From Hydractinia symbiolongicarpus (Eukaryota; Cnidaria; Hydrozoa; Anthoathecata; Hydractiniidae): a stretch of DNA of 64,000 nt. Under the pieces are notes generated by a model. The model had not been told where the DNA came from and searched no databases. It saw nothing but the letters and a program-made list of their open reading frames with translations. The position numbers were made by a program, and so were the translations under genes. The stretch lies in the NCBI RefSeq assembly GCF_029227915.1, contig NC_079888.1:20006001-20070000 (forward strand), in the 5' to 3' direction. Shown here piece after piece: positions 1 to 11,339 of the stretch (the stretch's first letter is position 1; every line of letters begins with the position of its first letter).

Positions 1-373
1 ATGAAACGTTGACTGTAGGACTTAATTGAACTAACTTTGGGCTGTGACCTGATAAATGTGATAAATGAGACAATTGGACTCCATGAAATAACGTTCTTCT
101 TAATTTGACGTGAGTGCCGGAACTCAGCGATTACACTGGCCGCTGTGGTAGCGCTTCATTTAAGAGTTTTGGATAAATAAGTCATTCTTTACTGTGGGAC
201 CAATCCTATCTGTTATCGCGCGCTGAAGACATAGCGACAGTTTCAAAAATTAAATTTCATTGAATTTCTAACGGTGTCAGTCCGTTTGAGTTTCAACGGT
301 TGTGTCACATATTCGTACCAACATGTATTTAGCGATGTTTTTTTAATATTACTAGGTTGCATCGCTTTTAGCA

Positions 374-2244
374 ATGAAACCATTGACTGTGGGACTTAAT
401 TGAACTAAATTTGGACTGTGACCTGATAAATGTGAAAAATGAGACAATTGGACTACAAGAAATAACATTCTTCTTAATTTGACGTGATTGCCGGAACTCA
501 GCGATTACACTGGCCGCTGTGGTAGCGCTTCATTTAAGAGTTTAGATAAATAAGTCATTTTTTACTGTGGGACCAATCCTATCCATTATCGCGCGCTGGA
601 GAAATAGCGACAGTTTCAAAAACTACATTTCGTTGACTTTCTAACGGTGTCAGTCCCTTTCAGTTACAACGGTTTGGTCACAAATACGTACCAACATGTA
701 TTTAGCGATATTTTTCTGATATTACTAGGTTGCGTCGCTTTTAACGATGAAACGATTGACTGTGGGACTTAATTGAACTAAGTTTGGACTGCCTCTTGAT
801 AAATGTGATAAAGGAGACATTTGGACTCCAAGAAATAACATTCTTGTTAACTTGACATGATTGCCGAAACTCAGCGATTACACTGGGCTCTTTTGTAGCG
901 CTTCATTTAAGAATTAAGATAAAAAAATTCATTTTTTTATTGTGGGACCAATCCTAGCCATTATCGCGCGCTGAGGAAATAGCGACAGTTTCAAAAACTA
1001 CATTTCATTGACTTTCTAACGGTGTCAGTCCGTTTGAGTTTCAACGGTTGTGTCACATATTCGTACCAACATGTATTTAGCGATATTTTTTTGATATTAC
1101 TAGGTTGCATCGCTTTTAACAATGAAACGATTGACTGTGGGACTTAATTGAACTAACTTTGGACTGTGACCTGATAAATGTGATAAATGAGACTATTGAA
1201 CTCCAAGAAAAAACATTCTTCTTAATTTGACGTGATTGCCGGAACTCAGCGATTACACTGGGCTCTGTGGTAGCGCTTCATTTAAGAATTAAGATAAAAA
1301 AAAGTCATTTTTTTATTGTGGAACCAATCCTAGCTGTTATGGCGCGCTAAAGAAAAAGCGACAGTTTCAAGAACTACATTTCATTGACTTTCTAACGCTG
1401 TCAGTCCGTTTGAGTTACAACGGTTGGGTCACATATTCGTACCAACATGTATTTAGCGATATTTTTCTGATATTACTAGGTTGCATCGCTTTTAACTATA
1501 AAACGATTGACTGTGGGACTTAATTGAGCTAACTTTGGACTGTCACCTAATAAATGTGATAAAGGAGTCAATTGGACTCCATGAAAAAACATTCTTCTTA
1601 ATCTGACATGATTGCCGAAACTCAGCGATTACACTGGGCTCTGTGGTAGCGCTTCATTTAAGAATTAAGATAAAAAAAGTCATTTTTTTTGTGGAACCAA
1701 TCCTATCTGTTATCGCGCGCTGAAGAAATAGCGACAGTTTCAAAAACTACATTTCATTGACTTTCTAACGGTGTCAGTCCGTTTGAGTTACAACAGTTGG
1801 GTCACATATTCGTACCAACATGTATTTAGCGATGTTTTTCTGATATTACCAGGTTGCATCGCTTTTAACTATGAAACGATTGACTGTGGGACTTAATTGA
1901 GCTAACTTTGGACTGTCACCTGATAAATGTGATAAAAGAGACAATTGGACTCCAAGAAAAAACATTCTTCTTAATTTGAGATGATTGCCGAAACTCAGCA
2001 ATTACACTGGGCTCTGTGGTAGCGCTTCATTTAAGAATTATGATTAAAAAAGTCATTTTTTACTGTGGGACCAATCCTATCTGTTATCGCCCGCTGAAGA
2101 AATAGCGACAGTTTCAAAAACTACATTTCATTGACTTTCTAACGGTGTCAGTCCCTTTCAGTTAGAACGGTTTGGTCACAAATACGTACCAACATGTATT
2201 TAGCGATATTATTCTGATATTACTAGGTTGCATCGCTTTTAGCA
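374..2244. repeat. 1,870-bp 5-monomer HOR, copy 1
   Basis: Monomers starting 374, 747, 1122, 1498 and 1871 match one-for-one those starting 2245, 2617, 2992, 3368 and 3741 at offset 1,870-1,871. The one-base change in offset is explained by an extra C at the start of copy 1 (ATGAAACCATTG against ATGAAACATTG). Subtype words such as CTGCCTCTTG in the second monomer and CTATAAAACG at the start of the fourth repeat in the same place. Private differences include CATTTCGTTGAC and GACTACAAG in this copy. Confidence 0.92.
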
Positions 2245-4114
2245 ATGAAACATTGACTGTGGGACTTAATTGAACTAACTTTGGATTGTGACCTGATAAA
2301 TGTGAAAAATGAGACAATTGGACTCCAAGAAATAACATTCTTCTTAATTTGACGTGATTGCCGGAACTCAGCGATTACACTGGCCGCTGTGGTAGCGCTT
2401 CATTTAAGAGTTTAGATAAATAAGTCATTTTTTACTGTGGGACCAATCCTATCCGTTATCGCGCGCTGAAAAAATAGCGACAGTTTCAAAAACTACATTT
2501 CATTGACTTTCTAACGGTGTCAGTCCCTTTCAGTTACAACGGTTTGGTCACAAATACGTACCAACATGCATTTAGCGATATTTTTCTGATATTACTAGGT
2601 TGCGTCGCTTTTAACGATGAAATGATTGACTGTGGGACTTAATTGAACTAAGTTTGGACTGCCTCTTGATAAATGTGATAAAGGAGACATTTGGACTCCA
2701 AGAAATAACATTCTTGTTAACTTGACATGATTGCCGAAACTCAGCGATTACACTGGGCTCTTTTGTAGCGCTTCATTTAAGAATTAAGATAAAAAAATTC
2801 ATTTTTTTATTGTGGGACCAATCCTAGCCATTATCGCGCGCTGAGGAAATAGCGACAGTTTCAAAAACTACATTTCATTGACTTTCTAACGGTGTCAGTC
2901 CGTTTGAGTTTCAACGGTTGTGTCACATATTCGTACCAACATGTATTTAGCGATATTTTTTTGATATTACTAGGTTGCATCGCTTTTAACAATGAAACGA
3001 TTGACTGTGGGACTTAATTGAACTAACTTTGGACTGTGACCTGATAAATGTGATAAATGAGACAATTGAACTCCAAGAAAAAACATTCTTCTTAATTTGA
3101 CGTGATTGCCGGAACTCAGCGATTACACTGCGCTCTGTGGTAGCGCTTCATTTAAGAATTAAGATAAAAAAAAGTCATTTTTTTATTGTGGAACCAATCC
3201 TAGCTGTTATGGCGCGCTAAAGAAAAAGCGACAGTTTCAAGAACTACATTTCATTGACTTTCTAACGCTGTCAGTCCGTTTGAGTTACAACGGTTGGGTC
3301 ACATATTCGTACCAACATGTATTTAGCGATATTTTTCTGATATTACTAGGTTGCATCGCTTTTAACTATAAAACGATTGACTGTGGGACTTAATTGAGCT
3401 AACTTTGGACTGTCACCTAATAAATGTGATAAAGGAGTCAATTGGACTCCATGAAAAAACATTCTTCTTAATCTGACATGATTGCCGAAACTCAGCGATT
3501 ACACTGGGCTCTGTGGTAGCGCTTCATTTAAGAATTAAGATAAAAAAAGTCATTTTTTTTGTGGAACCAATCCTATCTGTTATCGCGCGCTGAAGGAATA
3601 GCGACAGTTTCAAAAACTACATTTCATTGACTTTCTAACGGTGTCAGTCCGTTTGAGTTACAACAGTTGGGTCACATATTCGTACCAACATGTATTTAGC
3701 GATGTTTTTCTGATATTACCAGGTTGCATCGCTTTTAACTATGAAACGATTGACTGTGGGACTTAATTGAGCTAACTTTGGACTGTCACCTGATAAATGT
3801 GATAAAAGAGACAATTGGACTCCAAGAAAAAACATTCTTCTTAATTTGAGATGATTGCCGAAACTCAGCAATTACACTGGGCTCTGTGGTAGCGCTTCAT
3901 TTAAGAATTATGATTAAAAAAGTCATTTTTTACTGTGGGACCAATCCTATCCGTTATCGCCCGCTGAAGAAATAGCGACAGTTTCAAAAACTACATTTCA
4001 TTGACTTTCTAACGGTGTCAGTCCCTTTCAGTTAGAACGGTTTGGTCATAAATACGTACCAACATGTATTTAGCGATATTATTCTGATATTACTAGGTTG
4101 CATCGCTTTTAACA
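2245..4114. repeat. 1,870-bp 5-monomer HOR, copy 2
   Basis: This is the adjacent tandem copy of 374-2244. It differs at scattered single bases, for example ATGCATTTAGC near 2,568 and GAAATGATTG near 2,619. The right neighbour continues the HOR for about one and a half monomers before diverging. Confidence 0.92.
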
Positions 4115-5950
4115 ATGAAACATTGACTGTGGGACTTAATTGAACTAACTTTGGATTGTGACCTGATAAATGTGAAAAATGAGACAATTGGACTCCAAGA
4201 AATAACATTCTTCTTAATTTGACGTGATTGCCGGAACTCAGCGATTACACTGGCCGCTGTGGTAGCGCTTCATTTAAGAGTTTAGATAAATAAGTCATTT
4301 TTTACTGTGGGACCAATCCTATCCGTTATCGCGCGCTGAAGAAATAGCGACAGTTTCAAAAACTACATTTCATTGACTTTCTAACGGTGTCAGTCCCTTT
4401 CAGTTACAACGGTTTGGTCACAAATACGTACCAACATGTATTTAGCGATATTTTTCTGATATTACTAGGTTGCGTCGCTTTTAACGATGAAACGATTGAC
4501 TGTGGGACTTAATTGAACTAAGTTTGGACTGCCTCCTGATAAATGTGATAAAGGAGACACATGGACTCCAAGAAATAACATTCTTGTTAACTTGACATGA
4601 TTGCCGAAACTCAGCGATTACACTGGGCTCTTTTGTAGCGCTTCATTTATGAATTAAGATAAAAAAATTCATTTCTTTATTGTGGGACCAATCCTAGCCG
4701 TTATCACGCGCTAAAGAAATTGCGACAGTTTCAAGAACTACATTTCATTGACTTTCTAACGGTATCAGTCCGTTTGAGTTACAACGGTTGGGTCACATAT
4801 TCGTACCAACATGTATTTAGCGATATTTTTCTGATATTACCAGGTTGCATCGCTTTTAACTACGAAACGATTGACTATGGGACTTAATTGAGCTAACTTT
4901 GGACTGTCACCTGATAAATGTGATAAAGGAGGCAATTGGACTCCAAGAAAAAACATTCTTCTTAATTTGAGATGATTGCCGAAACTCAGCGATTACACTG
5001 GGCTCTGTGGTATGGCTTCATTTAAGAATTATGATAAAAAAGTCATTTTTTTATTGTGGGACCAATCCTAGCCATTATCGCGCGCTGAGGAAATAGCGAC
5101 AGTTTCAAAAACTACATTTCATTGACTTTCTAACGGTGTCAGTCCGTTTGAGTTTCAACGGTTGTGTCACATATTCGTACCAACATGTATTTAGCGATAT
5201 TTTTTTGATATTACTAGGTTGCATCGCTTTTAACAATGAAACGATTGACTGTGGGACTTAATTCAACTAACTTTGGACTCTGGCCTGATAAATGTGATAA
5301 ATGAGACAATTGGACACCAAGAAATAACATTCTTCTTAATTTGACATGATTGCCGAAACTCAGCGATTACACAGGACTCTGTGGTAGCGCTTCATTTAAG
5401 AATTAAGTTAAAAAGAGTCATTTTTTTATTGTAGGACCCATCCTAGACGTTATTGCGCGCTGAAGAAATAGCGACAGTTTCAAAAACTACATTTCATTGA
5501 CTTTCTAACGGTGTCAGTCCCTTTCAGTAACAACGGTTTGGTCACAAATACGTACCAACATGTATTTAGCGATATTATTCTGATATTACTAGGTTGCGTC
5601 GCTTTTAACTATGAAACGATTGACTGTGGGACTTAATTGAACTAACTTTGGACTGTCTCTTGATAAATGTGATAAAGGAGACAAATGGACTCCAAGAAAT
5701 AACATTCTTCATAATTTGACGTGATTGCCGGAACTCAGCGATTACACTGGCCGCTGTGGTAGCGCTTCATTTAAGAGTTTAGATAAATAAGTAATTTTTT
5801 ACTGTGGGACCAATCCTATCGGTTATCGCGCGCTGAAGAAATAGCGACAGTTTCAAAAACTACATTTCATTGACTTTCTAACGGTGTCAGTCCCTTTCAG
5901 TTACAACGGTTTGGTCACAAATACGTACCAACATGTATTTAGCGATATTT
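3741..5950. repeat. 3,364-bp-offset duplication, copy 1
   Basis: Monomer starts 3741, 4115, 4487, 4862, 5236 and 5611 recur at exactly +3,364 (7105, 7479, 7851, 8226, 8600, 8975). Shared rare words include TACGAAACGATTGACTATGG at 4,861 and 8,225, the GTAGGACCCATCC variant near 5,431 and 8,795, and CTTCATAATTTGACG near 5,707. The pairing ends near 5,950, where this copy reads TTTTTTTGATATT and the other reads TTTTTCTGATATT. Confidence 0.9.
4115..4640. repeat. 1,870-bp HOR, truncated copy 3
   Basis: Monomers starting 4115 and 4487 continue the HOR at the same 1,870-bp offset (CTGCCTCCTG is the counterpart of CTGCCTCTTG). After about 4,640 the sequence switches to another subtype (CATTTATGAATTAAG, ATCACGCGCTAAAG), so the third copy is incomplete. 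The edge is a by-eye estimate. Confidence 0.8.
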
Positions 5951-7225
5951 TTTTGATATTACTAGGTTGCATCGCTTTTAACATTGAAACGATTGACTGT
6001 GGGACTTAATTAAACTGGTTCTGGACTGTGACCTGATAAATGTGAAAATTGAGACAATTGGACTCCAAGAAATAACTATCTTCTTAATTTGACGTGATTG
6101 CCGGAACTCAGCGATTACACTGGCCGCTGTGGTGGCGCTTCATTTAAGAGTTTAGATAAATAAGTCATTTTTTACTGTGGGACCAATCCTATTCGTTATC
6201 GCGCGCTGAAGAAATAGCGACAGTTTCAAAAACTACATTTCATTGACTTTCTAACGGTGTCAGTCCCTTTCAGTTACAACGGTTTGGTCACAAATACGTA
6301 CCAACATGTATTTAGCGATATTTTTCTGATAATACTAGGTTACGTCGCTTTTAACGATGAAACGATTGACTGTGGGACTTAATTAAACTAACTTTGGACT
6401 GTCTCCTGATAAATGTGATAAAAGAGACAATTGGACTCCAAGAAATAACATTCTTGTTAACTTGACATGATTGCCAAATCTCAGCGATTACACTGGGCTC
6501 TGTGGTAGCGTTCATTTAAGAATTAAGATAAAAAAAGTCATTTCTTTATTGTGGGACCAATCCTAGCCGTTATCGCGCGCTAAAGAAATAGCGACAGTTT
6601 TAAGAACTACATTTCATTGACTTTCTAACGGTGTCAGTCCGTTTGAGTTACAACGGTTGGGTCACAAATACGTACCAACATGTATTTAGCGATATTTTTC
6701 TGATAATACTAGGTTACGTCGCTTTTAACGATGAAACGATTGACTGTGGGACTTAATTAAACTAACTTTGGACTGTCTCCTGATAAATGTGATAAAGGAG
6801 ACAATTGGACTCCAAGAAATAACATTCTTGTTAACTTGACATGATTGCCAAATCTCAGCGATTACACTGGGCTCTGTGGTAGCGTTCATTTAAGAATTAA
6901 GATAAAAAAAGTCATTTCTTTATTGTGGGACCAATCCTAGCCGTTACCGCGCGCTAAAGAAATAGCGACAGTTTTAAGAACTACATTTCATTGACTTTCC
7001 AACGGTGTCAGTCCGTTTGAGTTACAACGGTTGGGTCACATATTCGTACCAACATGTATTTAGCGATATTTTTCTGATATTACCAGGTTGCATCGCTTTT
7101 AACTATGAAACGATTGACTGTGGGACTTAATTGAGCTAACTTTGGACTGTCACCTGATAAATGTGATAAAAGAGACAATTGGACTCCAAGAAAAAACATT
7201 CTTCTTAATTTGAGATGATTGCCGA
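5940..7225. repeat. 4,114-bp-offset duplication, copy 1
   Basis: Monomer starts 5984, 6357, 6731 and 7105 recur at exactly +4,114 (10098, 10471, 10845, 11219). Diagnostic words shared by the two copies are AACATTGAAACG, AAACTGGTTCTGG and GATAATACTAGGTTACGTCG. Upstream of 5,940 the copies differ (ACAAATACG here, ACATATTCG there). Confidence 0.88.
6357..7104. repeat. Near-identical adjacent monomer pair
   Basis: Monomers 6357-6730 and 6731-7104 are adjacent and nearly identical over about the first 310 bp (AAAAGAGAC against AAAGGAGAC, GTTATCGCG against GTTACCGCG, TTTCTAACGG against TTTCCAACGG). Elsewhere neighbouring monomers are usually of clearly different subtypes, so this is a recent single-monomer duplication. 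It recurs as the pair 10471/10845 and therefore predates the 4,114-bp-offset duplication. Confidence 0.82.
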
Positions 7226-9314
7226 AACTCAGCAATAACACTGGGCTCTGTGGTAGCGCTTCATTTAAGAATTATGATTAAAAAAGTCATTTTTTACTGT
7301 GGGACCAATCCTATCCGTTATCGCCCGCTGAAGAAATAGCGACAGTTTCAAAAACTACATTTCATTGACTTTCTAACGGTGTCAGTCCCTTTCAGTTAGA
7401 ACGGTTTGGTCACAAATACGTACCAACATGTATTTAGCGATATTATTCTGATATTACTAGGTTGCATCGCTTTTAGCAATGAAACATTGACTGTGGGACT
7501 TAATTGAACTAACTTTGGATTGTGACCTGATAAATGTGAAAAATGAGACAATTGGACTCCAAGAAATAACATTCTTCTTAATTTGACGTGATTGCCGGAA
7601 CTCAGCGATTACACTGGCCGCTGTGGTAGCGCTTCATTTAAGAGTTTAGATAAATAAGTCATTTTTTACTGTGGGACCAATCCTATCCGTTATCGCGCGC
7701 TGAAGAAATAGCGACAGTTTCAAAAACTACATTTCATTGACTTTCTAACGGTGTCAGTCCCTTTCAGTTACAACGGTTTGGTCACAAATACGTACCAACA
7801 TGTATTTAGCGATATTTTTCTGATATTACTAGGTTGCATCGCTTTTACCGATGAAACGATTGACTGTGGGACTTAATTGAACTAAGTTTGGACTGCCTCC
7901 TGATAAATGTGATAAAGGAGACACATGGACTCCAAGAAATAACATTCTTGTTAACTTGACATGATTGCCGAAACTCAGCGATTACACTGGGCTCTTTTGT
8001 AGCGCTTCATTTATGAATTAAGATAAAAAAATTCATTTCTTTATTGTGGGACCAATCCTAGCCGTTATCACGCGCTAAAGAAATTGCGACAGTTTCAAGA
8101 ACTACATTTCATTGACTTTCTAACGGTATCAGTCCGTTTGAGTTACAACGGTTGGGTCACATATTCGTACCAACATGTATTTAGCGATATTTTTCTGATA
8201 TTACCAGGTTGCATCGCTTTTAACTACGAAACGATTGACTATGGGACTTAATTGAGCTAACTTTGGACTGTCACCTGATAAATGTGATAAAGGAGGCAAT
8301 TGGACTCCAAGAAAAAACATTCTTCTTAATTTGAGATGATTGCCGAAACTCAGCGATTACACTGGGCTCTGTGGTATGGCTTCATTTAAGAATTATGATA
8401 AAAAAGTCATTTTTTTATTGTGGGACCAATCCTAGCCATTATCGCGCGCTGAGGAAATAGCGACAGTTTCAAAAACTACATTTCATTGACTTTCTAACGG
8501 TGTCAGTCCGTTTGAGTTTCAACGGTTGTGTCACATATTCGTACCAACATGTATTTAGCGATATTTTTTTGATATTACTAGGTTGCATCGCTTTTAACAA
8601 TGAAACGATTGACTGTGGGACTTAATTCAACTAACTTTGGACTCTGGCCTGATAAATGTGATAAATGAGACAATTGGACACCAAGAAATAACATTCTTCT
8701 TAATTTGACATGATTGCCGAAACTCAGCGATTACACAGGACTCTGTGGTAGCGCTTCATTTAAGAATTAAGTTAAAAAGAGTCATTTTTTTATTGTAGGA
8801 CCCATCCTAGACGTTATTGCGCGCTGAAGAAATAGCGACAGTTTCAAAAACTACATTTCATTGACTTTCTAACGGTGTCAGTCCCTTTCAGTAACAACGG
8901 TTTGGTCACAAATACGTACCAACATGTATTTAGCGATATTATTCTGATATTACTAGGTTGCGTCGCTTTTAACTATGAAACGATTGACTGTGGGACTTAA
9001 TTGAACTAACTTTGGACTGTCTCTTGATAAATGTGATAAAGGAGACAAATGGACTCCAAGAAATAACATTCTTCATAATTTGACGTGATTGCCGGAACTC
9101 AGCGATTACACTGGCCGCTGTGGTAGCGCTTCATTTAAGAGTTTAGATAAATAAGTAATTTTTTACTGTGGGACCAATCCTATCGGTTATCGCGCGCTGA
9201 AGAAATAGCGACAGTTTCAAAAACTACATTTCATTGACTTTCTAACGGTGTCAGTCCCTTTCAGTTACAACGGTTTGGTCACAAATACGTACCAACATGT
9301 ATTTAGCGATATTT
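7105..9314. repeat. 3,364-bp-offset duplication, copy 2
   Basis: Counterpart of 3741-5950. Nine monomers separate the copies. Only scattered substitutions are visible, for example CAGCAATAACAC near 7,229 against CAGCAATTACAC near 3,865. Because the stretch between the copies (5,950-7,105) belongs to a different repeat, this looks like unequal exchange followed by further rearrangement and not a simple tandem duplication. Confidence 0.88.
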
Positions 9315-10053
9315 TTCTGATATTACTAGGTTGCGTTGCTTTTAACGATGAAACGACTGACTGTGGGTCTTAATTGAACTAACTTTGGACTGTCTCCTGA
9401 TAAATGTGATAAAGGAGACATTTGGACTCCAAGAAATAACATTCTTGTTAACTTGACATGATTGCCGAAACTAAGCGATTACACTGAGCTCTGTGGTAGC
9501 GCTTCATTTAAGAATTAAGATAAAAAAAGTCATTTCTTTATTGTGGGACCAATCCTAGCCGTTATCGCGCACAAAAGAAATAGCGACAGTTTCAAGAACT
9601 ACATTTCATTGACTTTCTAACGGTGTCAGTCCGTTTGAGTTACAACAGTTGGGTCACATATTCGTACCAACATGTATTTAGCGATGTTTTTCTGATATTA
9701 CCAAGTTGCATCGCTTTTAACTATGAAACGATTGACTGTGGGACTTAATTGAGCTAACTTTGGACTGTCACCTGATAAATGTGATAAAAGAGACAATTGG
9801 ACTCCAAGAAAAAACATTCTTCTTAATTTGAGATGATTGCCGAAACTCAGCGATTACACTGGGCTCTGTGGTAGCGCTTAGTTTAAGAATTAAGATAAAA
9901 AAAAGTCCTTTTTTTATTGTGGAACCAATCCTAGCCGTTATGGCGCGCTAAAAAAAAGCGACAGTTTCAAGAACTACATTTCATTGACTTTCTAACGGTG
10001 TCAGTTCGTTTGAGTTACAACAGTTGGGTCACATATTCGTACCAACATGTATT

Positions 10054-11339
10054 TAGCGATATTTTTTTGATATTACTAGGTTGCATCGCTTTTAACATTG
10101 AAACGATTGACTGTGGGACTTAATTAAACTGGTTCTGGATTGTGACCTGATAAATGTGAAAATTGAGACAATTGGACTCCAAGAAATAACTATCTTCTTA
10201 ATTTGACGTGATTGCCGGAACTCAGCGATTACACTGGCCGCTGTGGTGGCGCTTCATTTAAGAGTTTAGATAAATAAGTCATTTTTTACTGTGGGACCAA
10301 TCCTATTCGTTATCGCGCGCTGAAGAAATAGCGACAGTTTCAAAAACTACATTTCATTGACTTTCTAACGGTGTCAGTCCCTTTCAGTTACAACGGTTTG
10401 GTCACAAATACGTACCAACATGTATTTAGCGATATTTTTCTGATAATACTAGGTTACGTCGCTTTTAACGATGAAACGATTGACTGTGGGACTTAATTAA
10501 ACTAACTTTGGACTGTCTCCTGATAAATGTGATAAAAGAGACAATTGGACTCCAAGAAATAACATTCTTGTTAACTTGACATGATTGCCAAATCTCAGCG
10601 ATTACACTGGGCTCTGTGGTAGCGTTCATTTAAGAATTAAGATAAAAAAAGTCATTTCTTTATTGTGGGACCAATCCTAGCCGTTATCGCGCGCTAAAGA
10701 AATAGCGACAGTTTTAAGAACTACATTTCATTGACTTTCTAACGGTGTCAGTCCGTTTGAGTTACAACAGTTGGGTCACAAATACGTACCAACATGTATT
10801 TAGCGATATTTTTCTGATAATACTAGGTTACGTCGCTTTTAACGATGAAACGATTGACTGTGGGACTTAATTAAACTAACTTTGGACTGTCTCCTGATAA
10901 ATGTGATAAAGGAGACAATTGGACTCCAAGAAATAACATTCTTGTTAACTTGACATGATTGCCAAATCTCAGCGATTACACTGGGCTCTGTGGTAGCGTT
11001 CATTTAAGAATTAAGATAAAAAAAGTCATTTCTTTATTGTGGGACCAATCCTAGCCGTTACCGCGCGCTAAAGAAATAGCGACAGTTTTAAGAACTACAT
11101 TTCATTGACTTTCCAACGGTGTCAGTCCGTTTTAGTTACAACGGTTGGGTCACATATTCGTACCAACATGTATTTAGCGATATTTTTCTGATATTACCAG
11201 GTTGCATCGCTTTTAACTATGAAACGATTGACTGTGGGACTTAATTGAGCTAACTTTGGACTGTCACCTGATAAATGTGATAAAAGAGACAATTGGACTC
11301 CAAGAAAAAACATTCTTCTTAATTTGAGATGATTGCCGA
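10054..11339. repeat. 4,114-bp-offset duplication, copy 2
   Basis: Counterpart of 5940-7225, eleven monomers downstream. It ends near 11,339, where CAGCGATTACAC replaces CAGCAATAACAC and the following CGCTTCCTTTAAG has no match in copy 1. Confidence 0.86.
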
